The notes: a model not told the origin generated them from the letters alone. Shown: positions 48,680 to 61,573, numbered from the stretch's first letter. The stretch is DNA of 64,000 nt from Paragonimus skrjabini miyazakii (GCA_014338405.1 JTDE01002142.1:3174-67173), one strand, 5' to 3'. Program-made: numbers and translations.

Positions 48680-48783
48680 CTCATGTTGTAGTAACGTTTT
48701 GGCATGTTTGAATATTTCGGAGTTTTTATCTTGTAGTGCCTGGTGCGTCCAGTTGGAATTCAGCGTCACATACAATAGAGCAC
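48680..48783 (-). CDS. SEA-like module beta, first-half exon (copy 2)
   Basis: Same length (104 nt), phases and splice sites as 25793-25896. It reads ALLYVTLNSNWTHQALQD then KNSEIFKHAKTLLQHE. Changes relative to copy 1 are mostly conservative or silent, pointing to selection on the protein. Confidence 0.55.
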
Positions 48784-49005
48784 CTCGAGTGAAAATAGCG
48801 TTGGTAAATGTTATGCATTTGTTGCCACGTGGTACAATAAACTAGTAGTCTCAACAGGTTTGATGGATTAATTTAACGAGTTGATTGTCTGGTCATCATG
48901 AAATACCTCATTGACTGACGATCAATACAGTTTATAATCAAGATGTAATCTGAACAGTTCGAACGGTATACAATTGTGAACATTATTTTAGCGTTATGAA
49001 CTCAC

Positions 49006-49029
49006 TTTGCAGTGTGACATTTTTTATTC
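49006..49029 (-). CDS. 24-nt microexon of module beta (copy 2)
   Basis: Acceptor attcctcag and donor gtgagt flank 24 nt reading IKNVTLQ in phase 1, against MRNVTLQ in copies 1 and 3. The changed bases avoid the splice signals and preserve NVTLQ although the surrounding intron has diverged. Confidence 0.5.
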
Positions 49030-49534
49030 CTGAGGAATACAGAATTACAGCGAACAATAAGGTGCCGATACATTGGAAAGAATGTCAATCAGTATGAGCT
49101 CATTAAGTTTGAGCCGACTGAGCATGTGTGTTAACCACAATGTTGACTGATAGTAACAATAGTTGTTACCAAGATCCCAGTCCGACGAGTTATTCAGTAT
49201 TATTTATGAAATTGTGCAATTAAATTTACTGTTAGATCTTATGGTGTTTATTTAAATTGAGGAAATATTTTGCAGATTTATTCCATTCAATTTTCTCTGT
49301 TTTATTGCAACACATCTTAATGCAAGCCATTTCACATAGAGTAGCTACAGCGTATTCATCTATGGATGGAGCTGAGTTTTAGCAAAAAGGGGAGAAGTGC
49401 TGTATTATTTCAAGCAATGTGTGATGATTAAATATTGTTAATTTAAAACTAGTACGAAATGTGAACCACGTGTTCAAAGTGGTTGGGGACCATATCATTG
49501 GTGTTTATATTGCATACTCACAACAATATCTCAC

Positions 49535-49788
49535 CCAAGAATGCAAGAGAACTGATGTAGTCAGGAATATCTCTGTGGGGCTTCAATCGGTAGTTGACTT
49601 TTTTTCAATAGACGTTGTACAGTCTCATTCTTGCTCAGTGAGGGGCAGCATGGTTTCACACATTTTGATGACAAGTAAAAATGAACCGTGTACTCAACCA
49701 ACCGAGGGCTCCAAGGTTGAGGAACAGCGTTGCATGTGAGTAAGGACTCGTGACACGGACCATTAGTAGATCTCAAGGCATCGGTAAT
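49535..49788 (-). pseudogene. SEA-like module alpha, second-half exon with frameshift (copy 2)
   Basis: Counterpart of 26660-26912 but 254 nt instead of 253. Splice sites are kept (tttattag / gtgaga-like). The first part is conserved (SLLTCNAVPQPW, VEYTVHFYLSSKC, KNETVQRLLKK), then one base is gained in an A-run (about 49594-49600, seven A on the minus strand) where copies 1 and 3 read KEINRRLNP. Downstream sequence is still recognisable in the shifted frame (DIPDYISSLAF). Either copy 2 is a pseudogene at this exon, or this is an assembly error in a homopolymer. Confidence 0.5.
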
Positions 49789-51312
49789 CTAATAAATTAA
49801 AATGGTTCAAAAAACGATAGTTTGAAACTCTATTGTTAAAAAATGGTTTTGTTGGGTACTTGACTGTTTGTAGCTAGTCAATCTTTGATATACTGTTGTA
49901 CGGAAAAACGTTATGGGTCGTCGCAATTTTGTTCCCATTTCAACTCCTTTGTCCAGCATGTATCGAATCAACTTCGATCCCCTGTACATTTCTTCAGATT
50001 GTTTCTAAAACGGATCATATTTTATCGTTTGCTTTGCGTCATTGTTGTAATCAAACATGTTTGCCTTCATGGTTTTCTGTCTCCTACTAGCTCTTAAACA
50101 TTTAGTACGATCAGTCATTCACACCCGTTTAGTTAGAAGAACTCCACTCTGATTATGATGTGCACATTCAGAGCGTTTACGTGTTACTATTAAAACAGAA
50201 ATGTGGGCACAGGTGGGGGAAATTTGATGTATGTAGACAACGATTTCCGAATGATTAAACGCGCTTGGGATGCAAGCTTTTCTGGCAGTCTGCACACGTT
50301 GTATATAGAATGGTATGAGTCGTATTGTTTATGTTGGACCCCAAATCTTATAAATGATGGATAAAAATAGCTTACGTTTTCATTCTATTTCAGGAAATTT
50401 TCGTTTGTTTTTGTTGTGGTTCAAGGCGATGTCTTATTTCAATACATTTGTCGAAAGGGTGGCAGCGTTCCTTCGCAAACTGGATTTGACAAGAACATGT
50501 GCTAATTATCATTCCATTGTTCGGCCGACAAACCGTTCCGCATCATCTGTGGACAAGTTATCGTATTATGGTGTTTTCCAATCCATCCGCTATTATTTAC
50601 TTGCAGACACGTTGATGCAAACGCTTGGAAAACGGGTGACAGACAACCGTATTTGAGAAATGAAAAGATCTGCAATCGTTTTGTAAACGTGACGCCGCAA
50701 TAAATATCATCGAAACAAGGCGTTAGCGGTATCCTTGCATCCTTCTTCTCGAACCACTTCGTTCAGAGGTCATCTAGTTTTCCATGCCACGAACCGTAGC
50801 ATGATTGGGGCCCAATATTTTCAAGCAGTTAGTGTTGATATAACTCAAATGGAGTGTTTTTATAACTAGCACACTCAATCAATACTGGGATGTATGCTGC
50901 CTCGATACGAAATATGGTTCCTGAAAAATCCTCCAGAAATAACAGGCTGGCTTTTAAAACGCTTCCCCTAAAATACAAGTGAATGATGCTAAGGTCGATC
51001 AGAAGCATTGTTCTCTAAGCACCTTGCACTTCTGCTGACAGAATCGGGGTTGTACAATAAATATGTATATGTGGACGAGGTCATTACAAACTATTTAACT
51101 GAACGCGTGGTTTGTGAAAGGTCCACGGTTGCGCGTGTTTTCTCACCATTGGCCCTATATAATTTCAATGTTTCGTTACCTAGAATATCAAGCCCTAATC
51201 GTACAGTTATAAGAACTACTAAGTAAACGGAGACATTCATTTTCTCATTCAAGCATAATGCAAATTTGCGTGACGATGGAATCGTAAGCATGTAGGGAAC
51301 TGACAGACGTAC

Positions 51313-51428
51313 CCATTCACACAAATGTTCATTTGGACTGAGTTCATGGAGTCCAGATCCGTGATAGAACAATTTTTGCCACATTCGATTTTGGTATCCG
51401 CTGTGAGCCGTAAACTTGAACTCGATTA
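51313..51428 (-). CDS. SEA-like module alpha, first-half exon (copy 2)
   Basis: Counterpart of 28151-28263, 116 nt, acceptor gccacgcag, donor gtacgt, phase 1 to phase 0. It reads IEFKFTAHSGYQNRMWQKL, then FYHGSGLHELSPNEHLCEW. It is open and keeps both splice sites. It is one codon longer than copy 1 and equal in length to copy 3. Confidence 0.5.
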
Positions 51429-52039
51429 CTGCGTGGCAATGAAGGCGGAATTGTTTCGAATGTTAAACAGTAGACACACAATTCATCAGGTACCTTAAGC
51501 ATAATGAACAATTTCGTTTTTCGTGTGTCCTCTCCAAGCTGAGTTCATTGCAACAGGTGAGTATGTAGTAGGCAAAGAAACAGTGATCGAGTCTTATTGG
51601 AACGTAGACAAATAAAATCATCCTGGAAATGCAGATATAGTTGTTCTCGTACTGAAAGCATTCGTTTGCACAAGAGACATGAAATATGTTGCAGTGGGAA
51701 TTTGCCGTGGGCAAACTGTAGTTTCAAGCAAATTGGTTCTGAGCATTTAGGATTCAGGTTGCAATTCATTTAGCTGATAATCTAAACGTGATCAACCGAA
51801 ACCACATGCCAATACGCCTTATGAGCACGAACAGAATACAGTTAACAAACTTTCCTCGAAATGAACCTACAAAGACAAGCTAGTAGTGGTATACTGCACA
51901 ATCTTTGTTTGAACTGATTTCGCTTCATCTTATCAAGTAGATGCTGCAGAAATGAAAATTGCAAAATTTGCATAAAATTTCGACTTGCGGAGAATGTTCT
52001 GTCCAGATATGAGGAAAAGTGGAAGACATTAACTAACAC

Positions 52040-52700
52040 TACCAAGATGGTCCTAACTTAATAAGCAGTTCTTTTTGTACGCACATTGGTGGCTTCAACC
52101 GTTTAATATCAACTACCTTGGCAGAGTGAAGTAAGTGTTTATTCCAGTCCATGAAGATAAATAAGAATGTCGATGGATTGCCAATCTCATGATGTCTCGA
52201 GCACACGAAGCGGGATGGATGAAGGCGGTGTCTTGTGTGAATGACCTTTGGGCTCATTCGCACAGATTACAACACGTTGGCTGTCGCGGTTGCACACCCA
52301 TTTAGGCAAATGCTCTGCCATTCTGACATGCAGCTGCCTCTCCGTCACTCCAAACTAGGTGGATCTGCAATCACACGAATATCGGTATACGCAGTGCAAG
52401 ATGAAGAAAAGAGGTAGGCGGTCCTTGAGGGTGGGCGTTTACATTATGGTGGTGTCAAAACTGGGAACTACTTTAGCCGCGTAAAAACTCGTTGAACAGC
52501 GGAAACTAACCGACTTTTCGAACGTGAACAGACATTGTTGCGTTTAAAAGTAAGTGGAATGAATGCAGCTTTCGGTTCGTCTAAATGAAGGAGTTGGCTA
52601 TTGATCTGCGGTTTGCTGATTCATCTTATAAACCACTGGGGATAACAGTTTGTTTCGAATGTGTCTTCAAGACGATGGTACTCTTCGTCGATTGTATCAT
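52040..52700 (-). pseudogene. Penelope-like element, minus strand, C-terminal half
   Basis: On the minus strand from about 52700: EEYHRLEDTFETNCYPQWFI (thumb region before NGYP in relatives), LKDRLPLFSSSCTAY, then GVTERQLHVRMAEHLPKWV (GIY-YIG core, strongly typical), and at the end LKPPMCVQKELLIKLG. Frames change several times. It is the only Penelope fragment here in minus orientation. Confidence 0.65.
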
Positions 52701-54640
52701 TTTCTATCACGTTGAATTAGAACATCTTTTCTTCATACCTGAACAAGACACTGTCCGTAAGTGACAGTTTTATACACAATTGTAATTTTCATTGTTGCAG
52801 TATGTACCTAATAAGATGCAGCAAAATCAATTTGAACAAAGATCGTGTAATAAACCACTACCAGCTTGTCTTTTTATGAAAAGAATAGTTGTTATTAGGT
52901 AGTTGTTTTGCTTCGGAATATCATTGTGATCAAAAGAAACCCAACGACTGTTACTATCATTAGTCTGAGTCCCAGTAGATTCAAAATTTTCAGTAATTAG
53001 GTTATTTTGTAAACTTTTGACGTTTTTCACGTTTACACTCCCCAAAGCACAGCATTTCTCATAGTGGTCATTTAAGTAACACACCGAATTTATTAAACGA
53101 TAGACTTTGCCAACTTAGTGGAATGCTTGTTAAATTTGTCCATGTGATAAAATAAAAGTTAACATCGTCAGGTTAGATATAATGTATACATCCAGTTACG
53201 GACACGTAAACAGTCCACATTAATGCGACGTGCACAGGCTGGTGCTGCCCATTAATGAGATGACACTTTTGTAAGTAATTGGGAGTAGATGAATATGACG
53301 TTTCACCATAGTTTTCGTCATGTGATAGTCTGTGAACGACTAAAGTGATTGGATCTTTGTGAGTTGACGAAGAAAATGCTCACTTAGACGACAATCTTGA
53401 AACGCTTAATAATTTCCAGTGTCAAACCGAAATTGACTCTGCTTTCATGCTTTAATCTCTCTTGTGTGCAGGCAAGACAAAGTAGGAACAAAATGAAACT
53501 ATTAACAAGACATCATGATGCTTTGAATCGCGATGTTGTCGTAAACCGAGTGAGAGTAGTTTTTATACTCATTTAGTTGTCAGTTTTAAGTAGTCATTTC
53601 AGTCGGGTATTTCAGTTTAGATTTCATACACACTCTAGAGAATTTCGTACGCTGAGCATGTGCATTTTTATAGCAGCTACCAATCACAGTACAGCCTTCA
53701 TGTCTATAATTAATGGTGTAGCGGACATATTGAGCCAATTTTGGTTTTCGCTATTCATCAATATGCTGATGATGATATTGTTTCGTAAGTTTGCTAGAAC
53801 CAACCAATCGGTGTGCTTTCCCGAAAGTGCCATGAATACATTTGAATAAATTTTTATGATCCATTTAACTTTGCGAGAAGTGTGACTCACTTTTAAGCTG
53901 GTCTACTCCAAAGACAGACAACTTTGTTCGTAATATTTAACCTAATGCGTTCAAGCTTTACATTAAAATAAAATGTTTACCATACGGTAACACTGATTAT
54001 TACAGCGTGAAGCAGTAATTACAAGAGGTTACCAATACTTTCCAAACATGCATGCTTTCTCTGAAATGATACAATGAATGTTCCAACCAAACGGAAACAT
54101 AAATCTATACGTAGATTTTGTAGCTTTTGGTGAGAGATTAACCACGTGGACTATTCTGAGCTATAAGTTTGAACAAACTAGTGACGTAGTGGCCACCCCC
54201 TCCAAATTGTGGCTTGTACTGATTCACCTACCCATAACTGCCCGGATCTTGCTTATACATTAACGAAGTTTTGTCTGAAAGAATTCGTTGTTTCCATAAT
54301 AGACTTCGTTTAAAACACTCCGTGAACACACAACACTCAACTCCGCGTTCGCACAACTTACCTCTGCCCAAATCCCCACAAACCTGCACCAGGTTGCATC
54401 CAAAAATAGTTTTAAGATATATGATACTTGAGTAAATTACTTGTCATTGAAATGTTACTGGCGTTCATAGTTTGAAGTATATGATGTACTTGGCTTCATC
54501 ATCCATATTTGCACCGCAATTTGCGTTGCATACAAGGTGTATGTTGTCAAGTGCGCAGAAACTCATTACAATTGATATCACAATTTTTCGGTGCATTGAT
54601 AAATATTCAAGGAATATATAATTTAAAGAAGATTTTATCA
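52701..54640. other. No recognisable gene
   Basis: A-T rich with short open frames on both strands. A minus frame at 52827-53084 (KCCALGSVNVKNVKSL) is open but has no homologue in the window. Confidence 0.4.
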
Positions 54641-54814
54641 AACCTACCTGTGTCACTGTTCACTCGGTCGGCTACAGTAGAACCGTTAAAATTAGAATGA
54701 AGCAACTGTAGATTAGTAGCAGAAAATTTGTATGCAGTTGGTAATTGCACTAGAAGCACGATCTATTTGAATAAGTTGACCAAAAATGTTTGATTTCATT
54801 GCTGCTCATCAGCA

Positions 54815-57310
54815 AAGTAGACGTTTCACTCATTGGACAGGCTGAGGTGGGCAGCTCATGCGAGGAATTGTCGTTATTCCACAAAAACTTCAAAAAATAT
54901 TATACATTTAACATCACCACGCTATACGTTTACTGAACAAGTCGGTGAATCACAACACTACACAACGTAAATCAAGTTTTGTAAAAACCCAATCTAAGTT
55001 GTCCATCGAGTTATGAGATAATGTATGCTGATTTTCATCAGGTGTGAGAACCACGAAATAGGTAAACAATGTTGTCTCGACTTCCTTCCATATTGTCGTT
55101 TCAGCTAACTGTTTGACGTGTTCGTGTTAGCTAGTTGTGACTGTCACGTGTGACAAAGTCGTCTTGCTAACTGATGTCTGCAGCGTACATTTTGCCATTT
55201 GAACTTGGCTCATGACAACCTGTACAACGCTGTCGAAAACCTAATTCCAAGACTGAGTTTGAAAACCTTGCAATAGTCAGTTCTGAACACGCGTATGAGA
55301 ACTTTGTAAGTTATTGTCTGATGAATAATCCATTGGTGCGAACAAACCACTACTGTTAGGTGATGATAATAGGACCGTAAAATTGTGTCACGTCACCAAG
55401 TGGTACATTCCTCTTCCGTTTGTGCCGGGAATCATTCGGGTAACTATGTTGTGTAGGTTATGGGAGCGTTACTCACGCATCAGTAGCTTGAACTGAAAAA
55501 CCCGTGTCGTCGTGGTCACTGCCGTATGAACAATTTGGGGGATAAGTAGATAGGCAAACACCTATTCTTCACAAATCGTCTTTACCTGGTTCGAATTCTC
55601 TGGTTTCGGATCGGTCAGATCAACAACCTGTTGACACGACTGATGATGTATCAAAATTTTACTTTATACGTCAAGATTCCTGTTACCTTTGCAACGATTA
55701 GTAAAGTCTATCTTAACTTCCTCTTATCGCGCTGCACTGTGTCTTTCTAGTCAAATTGAATAACCAGATGAATTTTGTTGGGAAGTTTTACAAGTGAGGC
55801 ATAGCTTTTCCCTGATCTAATCAATGACCATCACCGAAATGCCTACCCGTACGTGCGTACTGTACGTGGTCACTGGGAACTGATGCCATCTGCGGAATGA
55901 GCAGTACTAGACAAATCGTTCAACAACAAGAAATATTTGCATCTCAGTTTGGTAGGAATTATCGACTATTCTAACCTAGAAATATGGTATTAGCTTTTCA
56001 TATTGATCCGAGAGTTAAATTTTATTCAAATGTGTTGTAATTCGCACGAAATATGTGCTCATCACAGTTGTTAGTGATAAAGTAATACATAATAGCTCTT
56101 GTTTAAATCGGACATAGAACATTCAATTCTATGCAAATTGTACAACAAACTATTTCTTACAAACGAAGTGTTTCATGTTATATTCCAGCGTGTGTGGTAA
56201 GCACGATGCATGCGTATTTACGGGCTATTTGTCGTTATGCTTTCTAGTGATTGTGTTATAAATCAGTCCTGTGTTACAAGCGCAGACGTGCATACAGAGT
56301 AGATGATGACATATTGGCGCTTGATTAGTTGATATGTCTCAAATGTGCTACATAGTTCAAACCAAATTTCTTTGAATGCCCAACGATGACTACCCAGAAA
56401 TTGGCTCAGCACTGAGCGTCAATATCGCTGATGTTTTCAAAGGGATTTAGACTTATGTTAAACAGTGGCAACTCCGTTTCATCTAACGCTGTACCAATAC
56501 ATAATGATTACGTAATGAAAACTCATACCAGATCAAATACTGCTCTCACCTAAGGACAGAACCGTTGTGGTATTGTAATGTCCTAGTTCCGCATGTCTTT
56601 GGAATTTATCGACTGAAGATACTAAGTATTTTCGTAGCAAGCAACATCGAACCTGGCCTAATTACGTGTAAGCACACCAAGAATACAACTAGTTGAATGC
56701 ACTTCTAAAATGGTGGCTAATCGGATGGCGTTAACCACCGAATCTCAATTATATAATGTGTTTACGCAAACAACTATCGAAGTACAATTCAAGTGGTATG
56801 TTGCAATATGGTTTGAAGAAGGAAACTTGTTGTTCATCAACATTGCTCACCATTGTTTGATCTAGCCAGAAGAACCGTTAACACAAACAGTTTTTGCCAC
56901 ATTTTTCACAAAGCAGGAAATGAACCAAACGTTCAGTTGCACATGTTTTCATATATAGATCACCGATTGGGTTGCGATGCACGATTGGATGATTTGGGTT
57001 ACAGTGTTTCGAGTTTACCAGCCAATCATTTTAATTGGGAAGGTTACAGGTAACTGTGTTGCAGAAATTTTGACTGCATAATCACTACACTGGTATCCCG
57101 TTCGCATAAGACGTGTCAAACAATAATATATGGCGTATTCACATAAACAAGGTTGGTAACAGCTATATTCCAACACTCTAATAAATCATTTGTCGAGCAC
57201 GTTGAAACGCATATCTACACAAAAAATCTAATGTACACAAAGTTGTTCTTATCCATTCCTCGCGTCTGTCTAATTCTGAGGCCTATTTTTCCAAGTCTCT
57301 TATTTGCTTT
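54815..57310. repeat. Block A, copy 3 of the segmental duplication
   Basis: Counterpart of 500-3120 with many small indels; the match ends near 57310. A stretch around 55650-55980 is altered relative to copy 1. It carries the decayed exon 56851-57053. Confidence 0.75.
56851..57053 (-). pseudogene. Decayed block-A exon (copy 3)
   Basis: Same 203-nt length and splice sites (acacag / gtgagc) as 33025-33227. Conserved parts read NPNHPIVHRNPIGDLYMKTC and LVHFLLCEKCGKNC, but a TAA interrupts the start and another TAA precedes FFWLDQTM. Confidence 0.45.
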
Positions 57311-57636
57311 TACTCAAATATCTTTATAGAATTAGGAGGTATTTTGAGCTTTATCTCAGAAAGCCTGTGCGTGATTCGCTTCTCAACTAGAAGCGAAAAT
57401 GTATGATCAAAATGTTTGCTTCAATGCTCAACTAGCGCAACTAACTTCCAGCAAGTAGACTACGACTATTGATTTGCGTAGGGCAGTATTAGAAATTTAA
57501 CGGACAAACTCAATGAAAAATCATCCACAATATTTGAAAATAACCCCTGGCAAATGGTGTTGTCTTCGAACGTTTTCGGGTTTGAGTGTATCCGATTCAC
57601 CTCTCCTAAACGCAAACGGAGATGGACTTCCTAATA

Positions 57637-58072
57637 TGGGTTGTGTTAGGAGACGCATCGCCTAACGAGACAGTCAGGACGCTTCACGCCACGTCGATCG
57701 GCACGCCCAGCTCGGATGGTATGGTCGTGGGTGGTGGTATGATCCCACTCAGCCATATGTGCGGTCGAACGTCTGTGCGCTATCTGGACAGTGTTTTATC
57801 CCGCGCTGCCTTCTGATGCCCCCTGTAACGTGATTTACGCTAACACCCTGACTGCCATCTATGACTGTTTAATTTGATTCGCTCTATGTCTGTCGGCCAT
57901 CTATGGTAATCGTTTTGTCATATAAATCAAGAGCGTGTGTGGCCCTGTTTTATGTCGCTCATCCAATAAACAGTGCAGATGCGTCTCTTCTGATTTCTCG
58001 GTTTTGGGTCAAGCGACTGAGCGCGTAACCAGGGCGACGATCCAGTAGGTTAACTGATATAGTGGACCGAAC
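57637..58072 (+). mobile_element. Probable solo LTR
   Basis: A GC-richer island whose composition differs from both flanks. It starts near TGTGTTAGGAG and ends near GAACA, with a TATA-like catataaatc at about 57921 and AATAAA at about 57965 followed by a U5-like stretch. That order (promoter, polyA signal, short tail, CA end) is typical of an LTR. No primer-binding site or internal domain follows, so it would be a solo LTR. No target duplication was clear; borders are approximate. Confidence 0.45.
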
Positions 58073-58844
58073 ATGTACCCACTTATTCTTCTACTAAAGT
58101 CATTTGAGATACTTTGAGTTGATATTTCTTTTCGGTAGCTGATCATCAGATTCTACGAGAAGAAACTAAAATCTATCAAATGTATCCACCACGTTTATTG
58201 AGGAATTTGTTAAGTACAATCCATATCCTAACCTCCTCTGAAATCATTTCCGTTGAAAACGTATTTGTTCAAATAAAATCTGACTGAAACATCATGCTTT
58301 GAGCAAAGTAGACACGCACCGTTCACAAGTGCGTGAATTCCAACGGTTGAACGATTAATTTTGCTGGTTGATCTTGCTACGAAATAACGCTAGGATTTTA
58401 ATAACTATGCGCAAAATCTCGCTGATAAGCGAACTTTAAGAAAACTATTCGGGTTAATCGAAAGTCTGAGTAGTGTAAAACCTCAGTCTGAGTGTTAGAA
58501 AAATATGTCCATAATTTTCCACTGTTCAACGTAATGCCAAGTTGCTTGAGGTTCTATCACTATGGCCCAGATTTTGTTGTTCACATGGTACAGACGATTG
58601 AATGTGAACTGCGATTCAATTCGAGAATTTGTACAATCAAGTCAGCCAGCTAAGCTTAGCTGCAAAATAATAGCCTAGAAAGATTTAAATCCAACCTGGT
58701 CAATTGTGGTTATCAGTATAATAATTTGTATGTGATACGTGAGTGTTCACTAACTAGAAAACACCCCGAAGCTTTCAAACAGTCACGTGCGCTTGAGACT
58801 GATAATCACTCGACCTAATAACGGTTCAGGAATAGTCCTTTTAC
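58073..58844. other. No recognisable gene
   Basis: Between the likely solo LTR and the Penelope fragment. No pattern found. Confidence 0.4.
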
Positions 58845-59550
58845 TTGAAATGCCTGAGTCACCTTAAACAGGTGTGCTTGATATCAGAGGCTACTTTTAA
58901 ACGTATCAAAACCACAGGTTCTGTTATACCTCAACTTCATGGACTCCCGAAGATAAACAGACCTAACCAACCACTGAGGTCAATACTGTATGTGTGTAAT
59001 ACTCCTTATCACAGAGTTACCCAATAGCTCGTGGAGATTTCGGAGCCCATACGTCAACGTCTACGTCAACACAATCTATGTGCCATTTCCAATGTGCGGA
59101 AGCCATGAAAGACCCGAGTGTCGATAACAGCTTCGTGTGCTCGTCTGATGTCGCTTCATTTTTTATAGACGTATCATCGATGAAAACCCTTGACTGTTTG
59201 AGAACATAGAAACGTTCGAGATAAAACTGTGGCTCCCAAATTCGCCTCCGAAGGAATCATTCTTTTTGTCGCATATTCAACGTGTAGTGTATGTTTAGTC
59301 GATCGTTCTACCGATAAATCAGTGGGGTCGCCTTGGGATCCCTCCCCCACCTTACCCCCGAAATATGCTAGCTGATTCATGCATCAACAAAACTAAACAG
59401 AACCAGACGAAACGTTCCATCGATAGCTTATGTTTCTATCTTCGTTGTTTGAATGACACATTCGCCTTAATAGTTGATTTGGATGGAAGTGGAAACAGAC
59501 TGTGTAGGCTAAACATAACTCATCATTCCATACAGTTCACGATAGAAACG
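58845..59550 (+). pseudogene. Penelope-like element, RT N-terminal to palm fragment
   Basis: Reads RIKTTGSVIPQLHGLPKINR then PNQPLRSILYVCN (RT fingers), SSDVASFFIDVSS near 59141 (first catalytic Asp region), and FYLRCLNDTFALI near 59437, where the YVDD box is replaced by CLND, followed by HHSIQFTIET. A G-rich insert or rearranged stretch around 59180-59360 interrupts the order. It ends at about 59550, where block B homology (38860 on) begins. Confidence 0.7.
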
Positions 59551-59559
59551 TGTAGTTTG

Positions 59560-60450
59560 CAGCCCATAAGAACCGTGTTATCCAGTTATGTCTCTTCCAC
59601 TTCCAAGATTGCTTCAATTTGTTTCATATGTATGATGTGAGTAAGTGTTGCTTCAAACAACCTGAACGAAATGGTAGTTGTTCTTCATATGCTTTTTATT
59701 GTTTCTGCGCTCACTATTATGGACAGTCAATCGGTGTGATATTTTTAAACGTCTGTTACAACCAGAATCGTTGGGCAGGGTGATATGGGCACTTTTGTAA
59801 CAAACACCGAAACAATTGGAAAAACAGGAAATGTGTTGTCCAATATGTTTTGATTGTTAATGACCGTGTTTTTGGAAATTGTTCTCAATTGACAATGGTG
59901 TAGAAAAATTCTTTTCGTGGGTGCCGGGATTAATCACTAACCTTCCCACTTTTTGCTCACAATGCTATGTGGGGCTGGGTTATATTTCACAGTCACTCCA
60001 TTCAATTCGACTGATCAGGTACTCTCACTTGACAATTGTCACGTCGGTTGCGACTGAATGGTGGAACGAAGCAGTGTCGGTGCCAACAGATGCCTGAACA
60101 CCAGAGCAGATAGTGTGCAAAAACAGTGGCTTGAACAATTAATCTAAAGATCTGGCGCGAGTGGAATCTGTGATCATGTACTGTGGAATGTGGAAAGTCA
60201 TATGGTCATCAAATCACCTATATCGATTCCTCCGTTTTCTGAGTATTCGTGTCGAATTTGGAATTCTCGGCTATTGGTGAAGTTCTGTAGATCAAGCAGG
60301 CGACACCAATGTTGTGTCCTCAATATCATTAGTCAAATCTGGCAAAATACATTTTTGCATTTTCGTCCAGTTAACCCCTCTCACGAATACCATTCATAGG
60401 TACCGAAATCGTAAACTGAGTTATAACGATAAATATGGTTGACATAGTGT
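59560..60450. repeat. Block B, partial copy 3
   Basis: Aligns with 38880-39770; homology stops near 60450, 170 bp before the assembly gap. The remaining 60450-60623 is not clearly related to the other copies. Confidence 0.7.
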
Positions 60451-60623
60451 AATACTCTAAATTAGGGACTTCGAATAGCCCTTGAAATCGTACTAGGATT
60501 GAAACCTCCACGCAAGTAATAAGCAGAAGACCTCGCACTGGTTGCAGTAAGCAGTTCATGTTCATGAGACAAGCAGCCGAATTTATGGTTGTACAACAGT
60601 ATTAAACAAATCATAGTCACTCA

Positions 60624-60723
60624 NNNNNNNNNNNNNNNNNNNNNNNNNNNNNNNNNNNNNNNNNNNNNNNNNNNNNNNNNNNNNNNNNNNNNNNNNNNNN
60701 NNNNNNNNNNNNNNNNNNNNNNN
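60624..60723. other. Assembly gap (100 N)
   Basis: Exactly 100 N. On the left is the end of block B, on the right the middle of block D. In copy 2 these positions lie about 8 kb apart, so the gap hides sequence or marks a deletion or misjoin. Confidence 0.95.
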
Positions 60724-61223
60724 AAAACAAGAGAATAATCGGTAAGAGCGTTGATGTTCATTCAGATGCCATAGTTTAGAGTGTTGTGTAAATGAATGTG
60801 AACATGGAGGTACCCAGGTCAAGTGGTTCTGGAAATCTGTAGTTCAAAGATTGCTACAAGCACTGATGATGGATAGTAGAAACAATGTTAACAGCCAAAT
60901 TTACCATGCATTGCATTTCAATACAGTAAACGCGAATTAGATTTCAACTTCGAACCAAAGCACTCAATGTCAGTAAACTAGTTTGATTTGACAGTGGGAG
61001 GGCTGATTATACAGTATTGTTATGAAATGTGCCATCGGGATAGGTTTGAGTTATCTGTGGAAATCTGGCTTTCTCAATGCTGAATAAGCATTGAGTAAGC
61101 ATTGGTAATTAAATAACGCCTTGACCACGTTTGTCCATCACGTGTTTCTAATGAAATTTCATCGGAGAAATAGTATTGCCTGAGATGAAGTACTCAACAT
61201 TCGTTAACGAAAAGGGAACTAAC

Positions 61224-61327
61224 CTCATGTTGTAGCAATGTTTTGGTGTGCTTGAATATGTCGGAGTTCTTATCTCGTAATGCTTCCTGCGTCCAGTTCG
61301 AATTCAGCGTCGCATACAATAGAGCAC
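61224..61327 (-). CDS. SEA-like module beta, first-half exon (copy 3)
   Basis: Same length and reading as 25793-25896, with a single base change seen inside the exon. The second-half exon that should follow is missing because the assembly gap at 60624-60723 begins just before its expected acceptor. Confidence 0.5.
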
Positions 61328-61549
61328 CTCGAGTGAAAATAACGAGGGTATATGTTATGCATTTGTTGTGACGTGGTACAATGAACTAGTAGTCTTAACA
61401 GGTTTGATTCAATAATTTAATGATTACATTGTCTGGTTATCATGAAATACCTCACGGACAGAAGATCAGTACAGTTTATTCTCAGAATGTAATTTGAACA
61501 GTTCACGGTGTATGCAAATGTAAACATTATTTTCGTGTTATGCACTCAC

Positions 61550-61573
61550 TTTGCAGTGTGACGTTTCTCATTC
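61550..61573 (-). CDS. 24-nt microexon of module beta (copy 3)
   Basis: Identical in sequence to the copy-1 microexon, with the same flanking ccccag and gtgagt. It sits inside the tract that is almost identical between copies 1 and 3. Confidence 0.5.

Larger units (their letters stand above)
44130..51545. repeat. Block D/E, copy 2, SEA-like exon array
   Basis: Counterpart of 21000-28370 with all seven SEA-like exons, one of them frameshifted (49535-49788). Confidence 0.8.

Noticed and set aside
50354..50656. Plus-strand 100-codon frame (FVERVAAFLRKLDLTRTC)
   Set aside because: The copy at 62820-63060 has a stop in the middle and the reading has no recognisable motif; the minus strand is similarly conserved, so no call was made.
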